In this document: in pieces, positions 1-8,090 of the stretch
Numbering within the stretch: position 1 is the stretch's first letter
Layout: every line of letters starts with the position of its first letter
Source: a bacterium
GTDB taxonomy: Bacteria; SZUA-79; Acidulodesulfobacterales; Acidulodesulfobacteraceae
Assembly (NCBI GenBank): GCA_021813595.1
Contig: JAKAKF010000100.1
Span: 1 to 15,431, forward strand
Length of the DNA stretch: 15,431 bases
Direction: 5' to 3'
Made by a program: the position numbers and the translations under genes
Notes under the pieces: generated by a model
What the model saw: the letters and a program-made list of their open reading frames with translations, nothing else
What the model was told of the DNA's origin: nothing
Database searches by the model: none

Positions 1-80
1 CCTATAGGCAGTATCGTCATTACTAATTCAATAAGGGTAAACCCGCCGTCTTTTTTTGCGGTTTCGTCTTCTTTAATCAT
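1..80 (-). CDS. Type IV prepilin-like protein, N-terminal fragment cut by the window edge
   Basis: Only the first 26 codons are inside the window. They read as a short charged leader ending in Gly-Gly, followed by FTLIELVMTI, which is the class III (prepilin peptidase) signal: cleavage is expected between Gly13 and Phe14, and the required Glu is at +5 of the mature chain. Such proteins are pilins, minor pilins or type II secretion pseudopilins held in the inner membrane by the hydrophobic N-terminal helix before assembly. The ATG lies one base after the stop of the truncated HEPN gene, and no Shine-Dalgarno sequence is visible, so it is probably translated by coupling. Together with the prepilin at 673-1284 it indicates a pilin gene cluster continuing to the left. 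Which pilin type cannot be told from 26 residues. Confidence 0.8.
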   Translation of the reverse strand, partial: MIKEDETAKKDGGFTLIELVMTILPI

Positions 81-81
81 T

Positions 82-306
82 TTAAGCTTTAACGCTTCTA
101 TTAAAATTAGATAACATACCCGAATGCTTTAATGTAGTTAATTCTAACAAACTCATAAGTCCTGAAACAGAATAAAAAACGGAATAATAAATTCTGTTAA
201 CCGCACCCGTAAAATAATTGTTGCTATATAATAACTTAGCTTCTGCAAAGGTATTTCTTGATTTTTCTAATTGAAAGTTTGCGTAATCTTTTATTTCCTG
301 CTTCAT
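82..306 (-). pseudogene. HEPN-domain protein, truncated in mid-domain
   Basis: The 74 residues match the first half of a HEPN domain of the kind paired with minimal nucleotidyltransferases: an amphipathic first helix, then a second helix with NRIYYSVFYSV (about residues 37-47), then LKHSGMLSNFNR (about 59-70). Complete members continue for roughly 50 more residues with a helix carrying the conserved Arg-rich/Asp-Tyr segment. Here the frame stops at once after SVKA, so the second helix pair and any RNase motif are missing. The start overlaps the stop of the nucleotidyltransferase gene by ATGA, as in an intact two-gene module. The break falls one base before a prepilin start codon, which suggests a deletion or recombination joint. 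I call it a remnant. A shortened but still folded partner protein is possible but less likely. Confidence 0.7.
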
Positions 307-650
307 AAACTAATTCCTTCTCTGTTTATGCTGTTTCTGACAAAATAATTAAGATTATTATTAAACCATTCGTTTTTATTTTCAATCAAAGTTTCAAAAA
401 CAACATCGTCATATGTTGAATAAATATCTGATATATTGCTTATTATTTTTTTTTCTACTTTAGAATTTACCTCTGCTCCAAGAAGTATGAGTATATCGAT
501 ATCCGAATCTTTATTGTAGTTTCCTCTTGCTTTAGAGCCGAACAATATTATTTCGGCATCCGGATATAAACTCAACACTCTTTTCCTGAGTTCGTTTATA
601 GCTTGAATTTCATTATTTTTAAGTTTTAAGTCTTTTTTTATAGATTTCAT
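303..650 (-). CDS. Minimal nucleotidyltransferase (MNT) of a HEPN/MNT module
   Basis: This is a 115-residue protein of the DNA polymerase beta-like nucleotidyltransferase superfamily. The active-site signature is complete: Gly38-Ser39, then Asp50 and Asp52 in GSKARGNYNKDSDIDI, which bind the metal-nucleotide; an acidic residue near 82-86 could supply the third carboxylate. In characterised HEPN/MNT toxin-antitoxin pairs (MntA/HepT) the MNT protein transfers AMP to the HEPN RNase and silences it. Here it precedes the HEPN gene with a 4-base ATGA overlap. Because the HEPN gene is truncated, the enzyme may now lack its substrate. No Shine-Dalgarno is seen before the ATG, and the preceding prepilin gene ends 22 bases upstream, so it is probably read from the same transcript. 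Family assignment is firm; a toxin-antitoxin role is inferred. Confidence 0.85.
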   Translation of the reverse strand: MKSIKKDLKLKNNEIQAINELRKRVLSLYPDAEIILFGSKARGNYNKDSDIDILILLGAEVNSKVEKKIISNISDIYSTYDDVVFETLIENKNEWFNNNLNYFVRNSINREGISL

Positions 651-672
651 ATTTTTTCATTTTAAATTTATA

Positions 673-1284
673 TTAATAATCCGCATAAACCGTCGAAAGA
701 GTAACGTAAGGGCAACTCCCTGCAGTTCCGGGACATCCGGCAGGAGCCGCAGGACAAGTTCCGCCGCCGTTAGCGGAAAACCAGCCTGTTTGGACTATTG
801 CCTGAATGAAATTAGTCGAACTTCCACCGATAAATCCTGTTCCTTTGACGTCCTTAAAATCAACGTCATTCGCAGCAACTGCAGTATTAAAACATTCATT
901 GTTTATAGGAACTGAGGATTCTTGAGGAGGCGCGAAATTAGACAGATTAGTAGGACTTGAAGTAGCGGTTATCCACGGCGGCGCCGTATTTGCCTGCCAC
1001 GCTCTGCACACTCCACTCGTCGGCGCTCCCCCGCTCCTGCAGTAATTCAGCGCCGCCATTTCCTGTTTAGCTAAGTTTAGGGCGGTTTCTTCGTTTACGA
1101 TATTTATGCTCTTTGCGGAACCGACGATAAAACTTTCGGTTACGGCTCCCATGGCAAGACCTATTATGATTATCGTGAAAACTATTTCTATAAGGCTGAA
1201 TCCGTTTTTACCGATATAACCCGTCTTAGCCATTTTATTCCGCTTGCATACATTCTGCCTTGCGTTACGCCCGATTTTATCCAT
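673..1284 (-). CDS. Type IV prepilin / pseudopilin, MshD- or GspI-like
   Basis: This 203-residue protein has a prepilin peptidase site at Gly28-Phe29 (NG|FSLIEIVFT), Glu at +5, and a long hydrophobic N-terminal helix. The stretch after it (ETALNLAKQEMAALNYCR) resembles MSHA pilin MshD and pseudopilin GspI, where LA..KME-type residues follow the helix. The mature part is rich in Gly, Ala, Ser, Pro and Cys; four Cys lie in the last third (CPAAPAGCPGTAGSCPYV), suggesting disulfides outside the inner membrane. Starting at the first ATG gives a 28-residue leader. The ATG at 1231-1233 (Met18) gives an 11-residue leader and has a weak GCGGA about 8 bases upstream, so it is the likelier start. It is the first gene after the promoter at 1333-1361 and is followed by the MNT and HEPN genes and a second prepilin. 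The exact pilus system is unknown. Confidence 0.8.
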   Translation of the reverse strand: MDKIGRNARQNVCKRNKMAKTGYIGKNGFSLIEIVFTIIIIGLAMGAVTESFIVGSAKSINIVNEETALNLAKQEMAALNYCRSGGAPTSGVCRAWQANTAPPWITATSSPTNLSNFAPPQESSVPINNECFNTAVAANDVDFKDVKGTGFIGGSSTNFIQAIVQTGWFSANGGGTCPAAPAGCPGTAGSCPYVTLSTVYADY

Positions 1285-1526
1285 TTTTATAATTGTAATT
1301 ATTATAATAATAATTTATTGAATTATTTATAAATTATATCGTAATTTTAAGTAAATGTAAAAAATGTAAAATATCGTTAATTTCGTTATTATTTTTCGTT
1401 CATTTTTCGATATTATTTTCTTCCATTTTTTTTAAAATGTAATATAATAAGGTGTTTATATAATTTCAAATATAAAAATAAATAAACTCAATAAATTTTA
1501 TTTAATATATTTCAATATCTTACATT
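1285..1526. other. Divergent intergenic region between prepilin and kup
   Basis: This 242-base AT-rich gap separates two divergent genes. It holds the minus-strand promoter at 1333-1361 and a weak plus-strand candidate: a TATAAT at 1443-1448 without a convincing -35. No hairpin, riboswitch-like structure or small open frame with a ribosome site was seen. Confidence 0.6.
1333..1361 (-). promoter_or_regulatory. Sigma-70-type promoter of the pilin locus
   Basis: On the minus strand TTTACA (1361-1356) is followed after exactly 17 bases by TATAAT (1338-1333). This is five of six -35 bases and a perfect -10 box, with ideal spacing. Transcription would start near 1326, about 40 bases before the longer prepilin start and 90 before the likelier one. 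The surroundings are AT-rich, so chance matches are easier, but both boxes and the spacing agree and a gene follows directly. Confidence 0.6.
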
Positions 1527-3398
1527 ATGAATAAACTAAGTACGGGCAATGCTAAAAAAGCTTTAACCGAAAATAAACCCCTTAAAGCTCTCGGCATAGT
1601 TTTCGGCGACATAGGGACTAGCCCTATATACACTATAGCCGTTATTTTTACCTACCTTAAAGTAACAGGCACAAACGTTTTAGGCGTAGTGTCGCTTATA
1701 ATTTGGACGCTTACCCTGCTGGTTACCGTCCAGTACGTATGGTTTGCAATGGGTATTAGCGAAAGAAACGAAGGCGGCACTATAATACTTAAAAATATTA
1801 TTCAAAAATATATTAAATCCGCCCGCGAAGTTGCTTTCATAACCGTAATATCGTATATTGCGCTGTCGCTGCTCATAGGAGATTCGGTTATTACTCCGGC
1901 TATAAGTATATTAAGCGCCGTAGAGGGTATAAGCCTTATTCCTTTTTTTAAAAATATAACGACGGATACCGTAATTTTAATCTCGGTCGTAATAACTATC
2001 GGGTTATTCTGGTATCAACATAAAGGGACGGAAAAGGTAGCAAATATTTTCAGTCCGGTAATGCTTTTATGGTTTATAGTTATCGGCGCTTCCGGCATTT
2101 TATCGCTTTTGCATATGCCGCAAATATTTTTAAAGGTTATAGACCCTTACTACGCTTTGAGATTTTTATTTAACGGCAGTATTTCGGCAAATCGTTTAAT
2201 AGCCCACGGAATCATTTCTTTATTCGTTCTTTCCGACGTCATTCTTTCTGCAACCGGCGGCGAAGCCCTTTACGCCGATATGGGGCATATAGGAAGAAAA
2301 CCAATTACGAAAGCATGGATTTTTGTATTTATAGCGCTAATATTTAACTATATGGGACAGGGCGCTTTCCTGCTTACGCATAAGACGCAGACGGATGCTT
2401 TTTTTATGATGCTTTATTCGCAGTCGCATATATTTTACACGCCCATTCTTATTTTAAGTATTGCGGCTACGATAATAGCATCTCAGGCGGTTATAAGCGG
2501 AATATTTTCAATAGTCTATCAGCTTATCAACAACAGAATTATTCCGTTATTAAAAATAAACTACAATTCCAGCGAAATTCAGTCTCAGATATATATAAGT
2601 TTTGCCAACTGGTTTTTATTTGTAAGCGTTATAGCGGCAATATTGATATTCAGGACGTCTAACAACCTTGCCATGGCATACGGACTTGCAGTCAGCGGAA
2701 CGATGACTTTTACCGGAATTTTAATAAATATACATTTTTTTCATAAGCGCAGATATTTTATGCTGTTAATTTCTACTATAACAACATTTGCGGATATTAT
2801 GTTTTTAACTTCAAACCTGCTTTATAAAACTTTGCAGGGTGGTTATTTCGCGCTTATAATAGCAACGATACCTTTTATTGTAATTATGATTTATACGAAC
2901 GGACAGAAAAAATTGCACTCTATATACAAAATGACGGACTTTAACGTATTTTTAAAAGAATATGAATACCGTTATAAAAATTTTTCCAAACTTGCCGGAA
3001 CGTCGCTTTTTTTTGCAAGTCTTTCCGATAAAGTATCGCCTTATATTGTTAAAACTATGTTTAGCAATAACATAATATATGAAAGAAATATCTTTGTTTC
3101 GATAGAAAGAACGGAAAAGCCATACGGGATAGATAGCACACTTAAAAGCGAAGTATCTCCCGGGCTCAGCCAGTTTCTTATAAGAGCAGGCTATTCGGAA
3201 GTAGTGGACGTCGAAATTATGCTGAAAAAATATAATATCGATGAAACCGTCATATTTTACGGGTTCGAGGAAATAGTAAGCAATAACATATTCTGGAAGA
3301 TATTCGCGCTGATTAAAAAATTGTCCCCTTCATTCGTCAGGTTTTATAAACTTCCGGCCGAAAAAGTCAACGGAGTAATGGTAAGGGTGAAGATGTAG
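1527..3398 (+). CDS. kup: Low-affinity potassium transporter, Kup family
   Basis: At 623 residues this is the normal length for the Kup/HAK/KT family, which imports K+ together with H+ through the inner membrane. The family signature ALGIVFGDIGTSPIYT lies at residues 21-36 in the first membrane helix. Other landmarks are GGEALYADMGH in the middle loop and ASQAVISGIFS further on. About twelve hydrophobic segments fill residues 20-460, followed by a soluble C-terminal domain that includes ERNIFVSIER, as in Kup proteins. No clear Shine-Dalgarno precedes the ATG, but the reading frame begins just before the conserved core and fits the family. It is the only plus-strand gene in the window, stands alone, and converges on lgt. 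Nothing in the upstream gap suggests a c-di-AMP riboswitch. The assignment is secure. Confidence 0.95.
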   Translation: MNKLSTGNAKKALTENKPLKALGIVFGDIGTSPIYTIAVIFTYLKVTGTNVLGVVSLIIWTLTLLVTVQYVWFAMGISERNEGGTIILKNIIQKYIKSAREVAFITVISYIALSLLIGDSVITPAISILSAVEGISLIPFFKNITTDTVILISVVITIGLFWYQHKGTEKVANIFSPVMLLWFIVIGASGILSLLHMPQIFLKVIDPYYALRFLFNGSISANRLIAHGIISLFVLSDVILSATGGEALYADMGHIGRKPITKAWIFVFIALIFNYMGQGAFLLTHKTQTDAFFMMLYSQSHIFYTPILILSIAATIIASQAVISGIFSIVYQLINNRIIPLLKINYNSSEIQSQIYISFANWFLFVSVIAAILIFRTSNNLAMAYGLAVSGTMTFTGILINIHFFHKRRYFMLLISTITTFADIMFLTSNLLYKTLQGGYFALIIATIPFIVIMIYTNGQKKLHSIYKMTDFNVFLKEYEYRYKNFSKLAGTSLFFASLSDKVSPYIVKTMFSNNIIYERNIFVSIERTEKPYGIDSTLKSEVSPGLSQFLIRAGYSEVVDVEIMLKKYNIDETVIFYGFEEIVSNNIFWKIFALIKKLSPSFVRFYKLPAEKVNGVMVRVKM

Positions 3399-3446
3399 GT
3401 CAAAGATATGCCCGCAATGGCCGCTAATCAGTAAGACGGACAGAGG

Positions 3447-3475
3447 ATACCGCTTTATATTTTTGCGGCATCTTT
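3447..3475 (+). terminator. Possible weak terminator after kup, overlapping the end of lgt
   Basis: ATACCGC (3447-3453) can pair with GCGGCAT (3465-3471) across an 11-base loop, with one A-C mismatch on the plus strand, followed by CTTTTATAT. On the minus strand the same arms pair with a G-U and no T-run follows, so it suits kup better than lgt. It lies partly within the last codons of lgt. The stem is short and the T-tract interrupted, so this is tentative. Confidence 0.3.
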
Positions 3476-4330
3476 TATATCTTTATATTTATAATGTCTG
3501 TAAATTATGACGGCTATTGAAATTATTACTGCAAACATGCTAAGCACTTGAGATACCCTTATGCTGTTTCCGAGCCATAAGCTGTCTATTCTCGTACCTT
3601 CGGTAAAAAATCTCGTAGTCCCGTACCATATTAAATAGCCTATTAATATTGTACCGGCTACTTTCGGTTTTTTTCTTGAAAGCCACATTAAAAAAATAAA
3701 ACCTAAAAAATCAGGAATGGATTCAAAGAAAAAAGACGGTTCAAAATGAGAATACATAGTCAGGTTTTTCGGATATGCGGTTTGGAAAGGATAACCCCAT
3801 AATCCTAATATTAAATGCTTAGGCGTATAGGCATTAACCGGACGTAAAGCTTTTGCTATAGGCAGTCCCCATTTAACGGGATAGCCGAAAGCCTGCTGGT
3901 CTATAAAATTTCCCCATCTGCCAATTGCCTGACCTAAAAGAAGACTCGGCGCAAGCATGTCTATATAGCGCCATATATTAAGTTTTTTAATGCGGGTGTA
4001 TAAATAAAGCGTTAAAAGTCCGCCTATTTCTCCGCCGTAAATTGCCAGACCTCCCTGCCAAATGTAAAATATACTAATAGGATTATTTGCATAGTAACCC
4101 CAGGCAAAAACAACATAATAAAGGCGTGCAAAAATTATCGACACCGGTATGGCAAAAACCATAATATTTATTATATTTTCAGGATCTTCCCCCCACGACT
4201 TAGCCCTAAAATAAGCAATGGCTATACCGACTATAAAGCCTATTCCAATTAATATTCCGTACCAGTGAACGGGAAGCGACCCTATATAGACTATCGGATT
4301 AGGCGCATACCAGTTGTTAAAATTAAGCAT
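3455..4330 (-). CDS. lgt: Prolipoprotein diacylglyceryl transferase
   Basis: This 291-residue inner-membrane enzyme transfers diacylglyceryl from phosphatidylglycerol to the lipobox Cys of prolipoproteins, the first step of lipoprotein maturation. The Lgt signature is present as GQAIGRWGNF at residues 133-142, with the essential Arg138 and Asn141. WYG (23-25), WQGGLAIYGG (91-100), a HFEPSFFFES segment (195-204; usually HPTxLYES) and YGTTRFFTEGTR (236-247) with Arg240 and Glu244 are also in place. About seven hydrophobic segments match the known fold. After GNF the usual N-(G/Q)-E reads D-Q-Q, a mild deviation. The GAGG Shine-Dalgarno is rather far (14 bases) from the ATG. The gene begins 70 bases after the LysM-NlpC/P60 gene with no terminator between them, so the two may share a transcript. 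The length is normal and the function confident. Confidence 0.95.
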   Translation of the reverse strand: MLNFNNWYAPNPIVYIGSLPVHWYGILIGIGFIVGIAIAYFRAKSWGEDPENIINIMVFAIPVSIIFARLYYVVFAWGYYANNPISIFYIWQGGLAIYGGEIGGLLTLYLYTRIKKLNIWRYIDMLAPSLLLGQAIGRWGNFIDQQAFGYPVKWGLPIAKALRPVNAYTPKHLILGLWGYPFQTAYPKNLTMYSHFEPSFFFESIPDFLGFIFLMWLSRKKPKVAGTILIGYLIWYGTTRFFTEGTRIDSLWLGNSIRVSQVLSMFAVIISIAVIIYRHYKYKDIKDAAKI

Positions 4331-4400
4331 TGTATGTTTATTATCCTCTTAATTTTTCCTTTTAATTTTTTAAATTATCGGGAGTTTATTTTTTAATCGA

Positions 4401-5693
4401 TTATTTAATAGATTTTGCGAAAGCATAAGTTCTTTCAAAATACTCGTTGTTTAAACTGTTAATAGTTACCATTCCGGCTCCTGAATTTTCCTGAATAAAC
4501 TTACCGTGGCCTATATATATTCCTACATGGGAAATATAGGATGCATAAGTTCTGAAGAATAAAAGATCGCCGGGCTTTAATTTATTTTTTGGAACATACT
4601 TGCCTAATCTTGCCTGTTCCGCCGCCGTTCTCGGCAAATCTATGCCTATTTTGCCGAAAACATGCTGGGCAAATCCCGAACAGTCCATGCCTGAGCGTGT
4701 AGTGCCGCCCCATACATAAGGTACGCCTTGATATTTATAAGCAGTATCTACAATTTTTTCTCCAATATTTAAATTATCTATTCCGTCCGTTTTTTTACCA
4801 GCGGCTCCATTGCCGTTCAAAGAACATCTGTTTGGATTAACTACTTTAAAAGTTGCTACTTGATAACCTGTTTTTTTTGAAACGTTTTTATTTCCGAAAT
4901 AATCGTATTTATGATTTTTTACGTCGTTATTTTCAGCAGTCCTATAAGGATAAATTTTCTTATAACTTTCAGGAACTGCCAGTACCGCTCCAGTCCTTAT
5001 TACGTTTGAATAAAGATGATTAAGCTTCCTGAGTTCGGCAATGGAAGTGCCGTATTTCTGGGCTATCAATGAAAGAGTGTCGCCGAATTGGACGGTGTAA
5101 TGACCGTACTGCGGTGCAGGTTGATAAGAACCGTTTGCGGGAACTTTTAATTTTTCGCCCGGATATATGACGTAGTTATGAAGTCCGTTTAAAGACATTA
5201 TAGAACTTACGCTGGTATTGTAGTTGTCCGCTATCTGACCGAGCGTTGCTCCGGGACTGACTGTAATATATGCAACCGCCTGTGAAGTCGTTCCGTTTCC
5301 AGCATTATTTCCTATGGGCACGGTCAGTACCGCTCCAGTCCTTATTACGTTTGAATAAAGATGATTAAGCTTCCTGAGTTCGGCAATGGAAGTGCCGTAT
5401 TTCTGGGCTATCAATGAAAGAGTGTCGCCGAATTGGACGGTGTAATGACCGTACTGCGGTGCAGGTTGATAAGAACCGTTTGCGGGAACTTTTAATTTTT
5501 CGCCCGGATATATGACGTAGTTATGAAGTCCGTTTAAAGACATTATAGAACTTACGCTGGTATTGTAGTTGTCCGCTATCTGACCGAGCGTTGCTCCGGG
5601 ACTGACGGTAATTACGTTAATATAAGAATAGGCATTTAAGTTTAAAATAAAAAGTATTGTTAAAAAAACAAACAAAGCCAATACCTTTTTCAT
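4401..5693 (-). CDS. Secreted LysM / NlpC-P60 peptidoglycan endopeptidase with four LysM domains
   Basis: This 430-residue protein starts with a signal peptide (MKKVLALFVFLTILFILNLNAYS). Four LysM peptidoglycan-binding domains follow, at about residues 27-70, 83-126, 142-185 and 198-241, as two copies of a two-LysM block joined by SYQPAPQYG. After a linker, an NlpC/P60 domain occupies about 310-430: catalytic Cys338 in GMDCSGF and His389 in SHVGIYIG. The third polar position, usually His in FIHAS-type motifs, is Gln401 here. The enzyme is expected to cut peptide stems in the cell wall outside the inner membrane. A Shine-Dalgarno AGGAG (5706-5702) lies 8 bases before the ATG, and a promoter is visible at 5784-5813. 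The two LysM blocks are encoded by a perfect 282-bp DNA repeat, so the copy number may vary between strains. lgt follows downstream. Confidence 0.9.
   Translation of the reverse strand: MKKVLALFVFLTILFILNLNAYSYINVITVSPGATLGQIADNYNTSVSSIMSLNGLHNYVIYPGEKLKVPANGSYQPAPQYGHYTVQFGDTLSLIAQKYGTSIAELRKLNHLYSNVIRTGAVLTVPIGNNAGNGTTSQAVAYITVSPGATLGQIADNYNTSVSSIMSLNGLHNYVIYPGEKLKVPANGSYQPAPQYGHYTVQFGDTLSLIAQKYGTSIAELRKLNHLYSNVIRTGAVLAVPESYKKIYPYRTAENNDVKNHKYDYFGNKNVSKKTGYQVATFKVVNPNRCSLNGNGAAGKKTDGIDNLNIGEKIVDTAYKYQGVPYVWGGTTRSGMDCSGFAQHVFGKIGIDLPRTAAEQARLGKYVPKNKLKPGDLLFFRTYASYISHVGIYIGHGKFIQENSGAGMVTINSLNNEYFERTYAFAKSIK
4980..5261 (-). repeat. 282-bp direct repeat, copy 2 of the LysM block
   Basis: This stretch is identical base for base, on my reading, to 5325-5606, with an offset of 345 bp (115 codons). 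Mismatches begin immediately outside both ends. It encodes the third and fourth LysM domains. Confidence 0.9.
5325..5606 (-). repeat. 282-bp direct repeat, copy 1 of the LysM block
   Basis: This is the partner of 4980-5261. It encodes most of the first and all of the second LysM domain. Lack of even silent differences points to a recent in-frame tandem duplication or to gene conversion. Confidence 0.9.
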
Positions 5694-5783
5694 GACGACT
5701 TCTCCTGCTTTTAAACAGTTAAATGTTAAACTTTTTATTCCCTTGCATAACGTTTTTGGGCAATTGATTATCTTTAGTAGAGT

Positions 5784-5813
5784 ATATTACTACAAAATAT
5801 TAATTTGTGTCAA
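5784..5813 (-). promoter_or_regulatory. Sigma-70-type promoter of the LysM-NlpC/P60 gene
   Basis: On the minus strand a perfect TTGACA (5813-5808) is followed after 18 bases by TAATAT (5789-5784), a four-of-six -10 box. Transcription would start near 5777, leaving a leader of about 85 bases before the ATG at 5693. It lies in the gap after the DUF255 gene, so the hydrolase (and perhaps lgt) would have its own promoter. Confidence 0.5.
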
Positions 5814-5840
5814 GAGTTATAGTTATTTTTTTTAGTTTTT

Positions 5841-8054
5841 TTATAAAATTTTTGTATTGCACGATTTGTAACCGCACATAAATACTAAAGGTTTTTTTAC
5901 TCTTCCGTATTCAGCTACGGCATTTCTTATTTCTTCCAGAATAAGCGCATCGCCTTTTTGATAACCTGCAAAGCCTGAATAAATATCTATAATTTCTTTA
6001 TTACCTGCATCTATAAAAATATTAAAAGAATTTAATCCCGTTTTTAATTTATCGAAAGTATTCAGTTTCTCGTAGATAGAATAAAAATCTATTACGGCTT
6101 TATCGTTATATCTGCCTACTATAACATTAACCTTGGCTTTGTCGGCATAATATATCAAACCGGCAAGATACCCCGAAGCGCTATGTTTAAGCATACTCGC
6201 TTCGTTTATAAAATATTCGAAAGATTTTAAAATGACGTTTTTAAACTGAATCTCTCCGGTAAGAATATAAAGTTTTGACATAGCAAGCAAAACAGAGGCA
6301 TTTTGCGAACAGCCGCCGTAGTCGGCTATATTTTTTTCTTTATGGACGAGGTAGCCTATCTTAGAGCTTTTCGTCGTATGCTGTATATCAAAAAAACCGC
6401 CTCTTTCCCAATCATAAAAATTTTTTATCGTATATTCGGCAATTTTTTTTGCGTAAATAAAATATACGGGATTCGACGTCGTTTCGAATAAACCGATTAA
6501 CGACAGCACTATATAAGCATTATCTTCCAAAACGGAACCGCCTGCTTCGCCTATAAATCTGCCGACGTCGCCGTTTTTATCAAAAATATCCATAAAAAGC
6601 TTTATGGATTTTTCTCCTATCTTATTTAATTTTTGTCTGTTTAAATCAAAAGGATTAAAAATTTTGCTCAATTCGGTAATAGAATATATTATATTGCCGT
6701 TTAAAGAAGAATATTTTACTCTGTCTATGAAAGGTTTTTTTCTCCTGTCCCTAAAATTTTTTAGTTTCAAAATCGCCGATTCGTAAATTTTACCGCCTAA
6801 ATATTCAAAATTATCGCCTAAATATAATACGTTAGGAATTTCGCCGGGTTCATAAGCGATGTTAGACTGCGAATCGGAATATTCGCCGGCGTTATCGCAA
6901 TCCTTTTTGCCGTTACGCATAATTCCTTCTTTATTTATATTAAATATTTCCGCCGCCGCTTTAAATTCTTCTCTTTCGGAAAAAATTTCCCTGAACTCGT
7001 TATACGACCAGGTATAAAATTTTCCGTCGTCTTCGTCTCCGGTATCGGCATCGATGCTTCCATAAAAACCGCCGTTTATGCGGTCGTAAAGCTCTCCCGT
7101 TATAAAATCTAAAGTTTTATTTATAACGTTAAGAAGCGCTTTATCGTTAGTCAACCTGTAATATAAGAAATATGTTCTTAAAGCCTGAGCGTTAACTTCC
7201 GCCAGTTTTTCAAAGTGGGGAACTATCCATTTCTTGTCCGTAGAGTATCTGTGAAAACCGCCCCCTACATGGTCGAATACTCCGCCGGAGGCAATTTTAT
7301 TTAAAGTATAAATTCCTTTATTTAAAGAATCCCTGTCTCTGTTCGCTATATAATCGAGAGCAAGAAGTTCTAATGCAGAAAAATAAAAAAATTTAGGGGA
7401 TTCGTCTATTCCGCCGTTTGTATCGTCGAAATGAAGTTTATATTCATACGAGGCTTCGTTTATAAACTTTTTTACGTATTCTATATTTAACGAATTATCT
7501 TTTTTAATAGAATCGTTAATTCTTTTAATATTTATATTAAATATAGAAAATTTATTCGCATCGCTTGAAATTCTTTTAAAAAAATCTAAACTCTGATTAA
7601 AAACCGCCTCTTTATTATCGCGATAATATTTTGCGATTTCAATTAAAACAGATTTATATGACGGCAAACCGTAAGCCGGCTCTTTAGGAAAATATGTTCC
7701 GCCGTAAAAAAAATTACCGTCGCAGGTTAAAAAAGCAGTAAGAGGCCACCCTCCGGTACCGGAAAACACGCTTACGGCTTTTTGATAGCGTGAATCTACA
7801 TCCGGTCTTTCGTCCTTGTCAACCTTAACGGCGATATAATGTTCATTGATTATAGCCGCAGTTTCCTCGTCTTCATAAGATTCGGAATCCATTACGTGGC
7901 ACCAGTGACACCAGACTGCGCCTATATCTAATAAAACCGGCAAATCTTTTTCTTTAGCTTTTTCAAAAGCCTCCATACACCATGGATACCAGTTAACAGG
8001 CTGATGAACCGCCGACCTTAAATAAGAACTTTTTTCGCTGTTTAAATTATTCAC
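5841..8054 (-). CDS. DUF255 thioredoxin-domain protein, YyaL / SSP411 family
   Basis: This 737-residue protein has the two-part layout of the family: an N-terminal thioredoxin-like (Thioredox_DsbH) domain of about 160 residues and a long alpha/alpha-barrel resembling N-acylglucosamine epimerases and glycosidases. Diagnostic motifs are QPVNWYPW (18-25), WCHWCH (48-53) with Cys49 and Cys52, VDKDERPDVD (78-87), GGWPL (101-105) and GGTYFP (118-123). A Cys pair, Cys727 and Cys732, closes the protein as in relatives. The biochemical role is not established for the family; the CxxC suggests thiol-disulfide chemistry in the cytosol (no signal peptide is seen). The start is GTG at 8054, chosen because AAGGA lies 11 to 12 bases upstream and the N-terminus lines up with the family start. 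It has its own likely promoter at 8091-8119. It is slightly longer than typical members. Confidence 0.9.
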   Translation of the reverse strand: MNNLNSEKSSYLRSAVHQPVNWYPWCMEAFEKAKEKDLPVLLDIGAVWCHWCHVMDSESYEDEETAAIINEHYIAVKVDKDERPDVDSRYQKAVSVFSGTGGWPLTAFLTCDGNFFYGGTYFPKEPAYGLPSYKSVLIEIAKYYRDNKEAVFNQSLDFFKRISSDANKFSIFNINIKRINDSIKKDNSLNIEYVKKFINEASYEYKLHFDDTNGGIDESPKFFYFSALELLALDYIANRDRDSLNKGIYTLNKIASGGVFDHVGGGFHRYSTDKKWIVPHFEKLAEVNAQALRTYFLYYRLTNDKALLNVINKTLDFITGELYDRINGGFYGSIDADTGDEDDGKFYTWSYNEFREIFSEREEFKAAAEIFNINKEGIMRNGKKDCDNAGEYSDSQSNIAYEPGEIPNVLYLGDNFEYLGGKIYESAILKLKNFRDRRKKPFIDRVKYSSLNGNIIYSITELSKIFNPFDLNRQKLNKIGEKSIKLFMDIFDKNGDVGRFIGEAGGSVLEDNAYIVLSLIGLFETTSNPVYFIYAKKIAEYTIKNFYDWERGGFFDIQHTTKSSKIGYLVHKEKNIADYGGCSQNASVLLAMSKLYILTGEIQFKNVILKSFEYFINEASMLKHSASGYLAGLIYYADKAKVNVIVGRYNDKAVIDFYSIYEKLNTFDKLKTGLNSFNIFIDAGNKEIIDIYSGFAGYQKGDALILEEIRNAVAEYGRVKKPLVFMCGYKSCNTKIL

Positions 8055-8090
8055 AAAAGTATAATTTCCTTAATAACGCCTGCGACAAGA

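Noticed and set aside
1285..1526. A c-di-AMP riboswitch ahead of kup
   Set aside because: The gap is unstructured AT-rich sequence with no conserved stems that I could recognise.
6303..6786. Two short plus-strand open frames opposite the DUF255 gene
   Set aside because: They lack start signals and domain features, and the opposite strand encodes a conserved protein throughout.
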